Positions 60,942 through 64,000 of a DNA stretch of 64,000 nucleotides are shown piece by piece. The stretch's first letter is position 1, and every line of letters begins with the position of its first letter. This stretch comes from Desulforamulus ruminis DSM 2154 (lineage in GTDB: Bacteria; Bacillota; Desulfotomaculia; Desulfotomaculales; Desulfotomaculaceae): assembly GCF_000215085.1 (NCBI RefSeq), contig NC_015589.1, forward strand, positions 2,244,120-2,308,119. Reading direction: 5' to 3'. A model generated the notes under the pieces. The model did no database searches. It had not been told where the DNA came from and worked only from the letters and a program-made list of their open reading frames with translations. The translations under genes were made by a program, and so were the position numbers.

Positions 60942-62018
60942 CTAAAGCATAGCCTGGGCTAAGCCTTGGCGAATTTTCTCCCCCACCGGACCGGAACGCA
61001 GGCCCGCCAACTGGTCAAGGACATTTTGTCTCTCCAGTTCCAGACCATCACTGCTGTATCCTAAACTGGCCGCAGCATTTAACCCGGCCAGGGCTCCTTC
61101 CATCATGGCTGCGGAAGCCTCTTCAATGCCGGACACATCCCCGGCTACATAAATACCGGACTTGGAAGTTTCCAGATATTCATTTCTCAAGGGAACATTC
61201 CCGCCCAGTTCGGGAACAAAGGCCATTTTACAACCGGCCTGCCAGAGCAGTTCCGTCAGCGGCGACAGCCCCACGGACAGGCAGATTACGTCCGCCTCCA
61301 TTTCCTTCTCTGTACCGGGAATGGGCTGCCAGCGATCATCCAACTGCACCAGAGTGGCTCCGGTTACTTCTCTTTCCCCGTGGGCCCGCTGAATGGTATG
61401 CCGGGTATAAATGGGCACCCCGGCCCGAACTACTTTGGCTGCATGGACCCAGTAGGCTCCGATGCGGGGACCGGCCTCAATAATGGCGGCCACCTCTACG
61501 CCCGCCTGCAGCAATTGGTAGCTGACAATAACCCCGATGTTTCCGGCGCCCACCATAAGCACTCTTTGGCCGGGTTTTACGCCGAAAACGTTGACCAGGG
61601 TCTGCACCGCTCCGGCACCGTATACCCCCGGCAGGTCATTGTTGGGGAACAATAAGGACTTTTCCGCCCCTCCGGTGGCAATAATCAAGCGTTCCCCTTG
61701 AAGGGTGATAATTTTGTTATGCTGCTCCAGCGCCAGCACTCCGTCTTCATAAAAGCCCAGGGCAGTGGCTTCGGTCAGCACTCTAATCTGCGGGTTGGCC
61801 ATTACTTCATCGGCCAGTTCCCTGGCTATATCAATTCCTCTTTCAGAGGCTCGCTGTTGTTTGGAGCCGAAAAAACGGTGGGTTTGCTTGATTAATTGAC
61901 CGCCTAAATAATCATTGCGGTCAATTAAAACCACCTTGGCCCCCAGTTTTGCAGCATTCAGGGCTGCGGCCAAACCCGCAGGTCCTCCTCCGACAATGGC
62001 AATCTCGGTATATTTCAT
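60942..62018 (-). CDS. FAD/NAD(P)-binding oxidoreductase subunit
   Basis: A 358-residue flavoprotein (alpha subunit of sarcosine-oxidase/HcnB/LhpF type without the fused iron-sulfur parts). GGGPAGLAAALNAAK near the N terminus binds FAD, GAGNIGVIVSYQL is the second dinucleotide site, and GIYVAGDVSGIEEASAAM is the C-terminal FAD motif. Its ATG overlaps the preceding stop by four bases. Confidence 0.88.
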   Translation of the reverse strand: MKYTEIAIVGGGPAGLAAALNAAKLGAKVVLIDRNDYLGGQLIKQTHRFFGSKQQRASERGIDIARELADEVMANPQIRVLTEATALGFYEDGVLALEQHNKIITLQGERLIIATGGAEKSLLFPNNDLPGVYGAGAVQTLVNVFGVKPGQRVLMVGAGNIGVIVSYQLLQAGVEVAAIIEAGPRIGAYWVHAAKVVRAGVPIYTRHTIQRAHGEREVTGATLVQLDDRWQPIPGTEKEMEADVICLSVGLSPLTELLWQAGCKMAFVPELGGNVPLRNEYLETSKSGIYVAGDVSGIEEASAAMMEGALAGLNAAASLGYSSDGLELERQNVLDQLAGLRSGPVGEKIRQGLAQAML

Positions 62019-62320
62019 TTCAACTCACCCTTCCCCTTCTGGGCTTCAACAACCATTCCTTCCTGCAGGCGCTCCACGCAAACTCTTACATTGGGTTCGC
62101 CATTCACCACCATCAGACAGGAAGAACAGTTGCCAATATTACAAAAAAGTCCCCGGGGACGGTGTAAATGCCCGCTTTCGCGCAGGGTCCGGACACCGGC
62201 GGCATGAAGGGCGGCGGCGATGGTTTCTCCTTCGTATCCTTCAAGTTTCTTACCGTCGAAGATAAAAGTTACCTTGCGTCCGGTTTTAAATTCCAAGATT
62301 GGATGTTGTTCAATACGCAT
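62015..62320 (-). CDS. [2Fe-2S]-binding subunit (SoxA-N/HcnA type)
   Basis: A 101-residue plant-type [2Fe-2S] protein with CNIGNCSSC and a distal C in VRVC (C-x4-C-x2-C ... C), matching the small subunit of Hcn/Lhp/Oox dehydrogenases. ATG 62320 is nine bases after GGGGG. First gene of the operon, 30 bases downstream of a consensus sigma-54 promoter. Confidence 0.88.
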   Translation of the reverse strand: MRIEQHPILEFKTGRKVTFIFDGKKLEGYEGETIAAALHAAGVRTLRESGHLHRPRGLFCNIGNCSSCLMVVNGEPNVRVCVERLQEGMVVEAQKGKGELK

Positions 62321-62348
62321 GACTCGATACCCCCTCTGGTTTCTATAA

Positions 62349-62366
62349 CGCAATTCTTGTGCCAAA
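62349..62366 (-). promoter_or_regulatory. Sigma-54 (-24/-12) promoter of the dehydrogenase operon
   Basis: On the minus strand TTTGGCACAAGAATTGCG matches the sigma-54 consensus TGGCAC-N5-TTGC exactly. It is about 30 bases before the first gene and next to a sigma-54 activator gene, which is the obvious regulator. Confidence 0.88.
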
Positions 62367-62507
62367 CATTTGGTCTCTGGCCCGGAGAACGGATAAAATT
62401 ATTGATGGCTTCTGCGAACCCGCCAGCCCTTGATTTTAATAGGCCCATAAATATTTAAAAAGGGGTTTCCCACGACAAAAACCGACAGTAGCAAGGGATT
62501 TAAAAGA

Positions 62508-62560
62508 AAAAACACGACACATTGTACAAACCTCTGTACAACGTGTCGTGTTTTTAAACA
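62508..62560 (-). terminator. Rho-independent terminator of the activator gene
   Basis: A long, nearly perfect stem: AAAAACACGACA-CATTGTACA and TGTACAACG-TGTCGTGTTTTT. It ends the sigma-54 activator transcript upstream of the dehydrogenase promoter. 62366-62507 holds the upstream activator-binding region; no gene seen. Confidence 0.88.
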
Positions 62561-62572
62561 CTTCTCTATTTT

Positions 62573-64000
62573 TTACATAATGCCTAACTGATGCATTTTG
62601 TAATAAAGAGTGCTCCTGGGAATTCCCAGCATGCGCGCAGCCTCCGAACGGTTACCGTTCACCTGCTTCAGGGTTCTGATGATTAATTCCCTTTCGGTTT
62701 GTTCCGTAACCGATGCCAGCCCCACCGCAGCGGTTGCCTGATCTTGCTGGGAACTGATACGCAGCCCCTCCGGTATGGAACTCTCCAGAACTACATCCTT
62801 TTCCGTCAGGATGACCATCCGTTCAATGACGTTTTTAAGCTGGCGAATATTCCCCGGCCAGGAATAGGCTAAAAAGGTTGCCATCACGCCCGGTTCCAGC
62901 CGGGTAATGTTTTTATTGTACAATTGACCAAATTCCTGCAGAAACAGGTAAACCAGTTCGGGAATGTCTTCCCGCCGTTCCCGCAAGGGAGGTACTTCTA
63001 AGGCAACCACATTCAGTCTGTAATATAAATCTTCCCGGAAGGTCCCCTCTTCCATCATTTTTTCCAGATCCCGGTTGGTTGCGGCAATAATCCGCACATC
63101 CACCTTCACCGGGATTGACCCGCCCACTCTGAAAAAGATGCCGTCTTGCAGAACCCGCAGCATCTTTACCTGCATATCCAGGGGCAGCTCTCCCACCTCA
63201 TCCAGAAAAAGGGTGCCTCCGTCGGCCATTTCAAAAACTCCGGCCTTTCCCTTCTTGTCCGCTCCGGTGAAAGCCCCACTTTCGTAACCAAACATTTCAC
63301 TTTCAAAAAGACTGGGAGGAATGGCCGCACAATTAATGACGATAAAACTTTCCTTGGCCCGGCCACTGGCTTCATGAATGGCTTTGGCCACCAGTTCCTT
63401 CCCGGTGCCGCTTTCACCCCGCAGAAGCACCACAGCCTGGGTGTCGGCCACTTTGCGAGCCACATGGATCAGCTCCACCAGGCGTTTATGATGCCCTTTG
63501 ATCATGGAAAAAGGGTTGCGGCCGGTAGCGATTTGTACAATTTCTTTTTCCAACCGCTGCACCTGGCAACTGGCTTGATTTAATTTTTGATTCAACTGCA
63601 CAACTTCCGTTATGTCCCTTTCAGCAGAGACGGAGCCAATAATTTGCGGTCCCAGCCGCACAGGGGTGGCATTAATTAAAACATGGGTCCCTTCCACCGC
63701 TTCGTGGTGCTGGGAACGAATTTCTTCCCATTTCTTATTAACCCTGGTCACAATCAGGTTGGAGAAAAAATCTTTAATGGGTTTGCCCAGGATCTCTTTG
63801 GCCTTAATGCCGTATAAGGCTTCAGCCCGGCTGTTCCAGGTGAGGACTTTGTCGGATGCATCCACAATACAGATGGCTTCTTCCACGGTTTCCACCACCG
63901 CATTAATACGGGCCTCGGTTTCACAGACCCGGAGGGCTAGATCATGAAATACCTGATCGTAAGATAAGACCCCTAAAACTTCACCCTCTCCATTTCGGCA
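62573..64000 (-). CDS. Sigma-54-dependent PAS-domain activator (partial)
   Basis: The C-terminal 475 codons of an enhancer-binding protein; the frame stays open to the window end, so the N terminus lies outside and the ATG at 63898 is internal. It has a PAS domain (EEAICIVDASDKVLTWN), the AAA+ core with [22 protein letters not shown] and WPGNIRQLKN, and a Fis-type HTH (NRSEAARMLGIPRSTLYYK). It very likely activates the neighbouring sigma-54 promoter at 62349-62366, with the substrate or a related signal sensed by the N-terminal part. Confidence 0.93.
   Translation of the reverse strand, partial: CRNGEGEVLGVLSYDQVFHDLALRVCETEARINAVVETVEEAICIVDASDKVLTWNSRAEALYGIKAKEILGKPIKDFFSNLIVTRVNKKWEEIRSQHHEAVEGTHVLINATPVRLGPQIIGSVSAERDITEVVQLNQKLNQASCQVQRLEKEIVQIATGRNPFSMIKGHHKRLVELIHVARKVADTQAVVLLRGESGTGKELVAKAIHEASGRAKESFIVINCAAIPPSLFESEMFGYESGAFTGADKKGKAGVFEMADGGTLFLDEVGELPLDMQVKMLRVLQDGIFFRVGGSIPVKVDVRIIAATNRDLEKMMEEGTFREDLYYRLNVVALEVPPLRERREDIPELVYLFLQEFGQLYNKNITRLEPGVMATFLAYSWPGNIRQLKNVIERMVILTEKDVVLESSIPEGLRISSQQDQATAAVGLASVTEQTERELIIRTLKQVNGNRSEAARMLGIPRSTLYYKMHQLGIM

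Noticed and set aside
1-64000. CRISPR arrays, tRNA or rRNA genes
   Set aside because: No regularly spaced direct repeats, cloverleaf-like GC-rich 75-base units or conserved rRNA blocks were seen by eye; a dedicated scan would be needed to exclude them fully.

Overview
The window looks like the chromosome of an anaerobic, endospore-forming Firmicute of the Desulfotomaculum/Peptococcaceae kind. This rests on gene content, not on a database match: an [FeFe]-hydrogenase maturase (HydG), ferredoxin-linked 2-oxoacid oxidoreductase genes, a CCG-domain heterodisulfide-reductase-like protein of the type common in sulfate reducers, butyrate kinase/phosphotransbutyrylase, a ger germination operon, a 21-residue spoVM-like gene, frequent TTG starts with strong GGAGG ribosome sites, and low-to-mid GC. 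No rRNA, tRNA or CRISPR was seen.

Layout. 0-8 kb: queuosine genes queC (cut by the window edge) and queD, a TPR protein, an acetyltransferase, and a copper operon (copA, copZ and a thioredoxin-reductase-like flavoprotein without a recognisable NADPH motif). 7-16 kb: a radical-SAM protein, a YrzE-type membrane protein, an orphan histidine kinase, spoVM, pssA behind a structured leader, dinG, a cyclophilin, and hydG behind a long leader with a terminator. 16-24 kb: csoR and a metal ATPase under matching 19-bp operators; a lipoprotein/response regulator/kinase operon; a guanidine-I riboswitch with two SMR exporters; an HdrD-like protein. 25-30 kb: an Mrp-type ATPase with a small zinc-ribbon protein, an Rrf2/MATE pair, a pentapeptide-repeat protein and a MerR regulator flanked by duplicated terminator-plus-dyad modules. 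30-39 kb: sucCD, a ComK-like protein, a sigma-54 activator, buk-ptb and an IclR regulator.

39-48.7 kb is an accessory stretch: two IS110-family elements (both with one-base frameshifts, one with a clear bridge-RNA-like leader), a frameshifted LUD-domain gene, a small inverted-repeat element, an ECF sigma factor, a LytTR regulator, an unknown secreted protein, an intact-looking IS3 element and an IS256-type remnant. 48.7-64 kb returns to core genes: canonical trxB, a HEAT/RQC-like protein, gerA-gerB-gerC plus an extra small membrane protein, korDABC, and a five-gene iron-sulfur flavoprotein dehydrogenase operon behind a consensus sigma-54 promoter, next to a sigma-54 activator cut by the window end.

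How the genes fit together: Kor (2-oxoglutarate to succinyl-CoA plus reduced ferredoxin), SucCD (succinyl-CoA to ATP) and Buk/Ptb (acyl-CoA to ATP) form a substrate-level-phosphorylation theme with ferredoxin as electron carrier. The sigma-54 operon probably oxidises an amino acid or imino acid. Four copies of a ~80-110 bp palindromic intergenic repeat (GAATAGAACGCGGAT ends) are scattered through the window.
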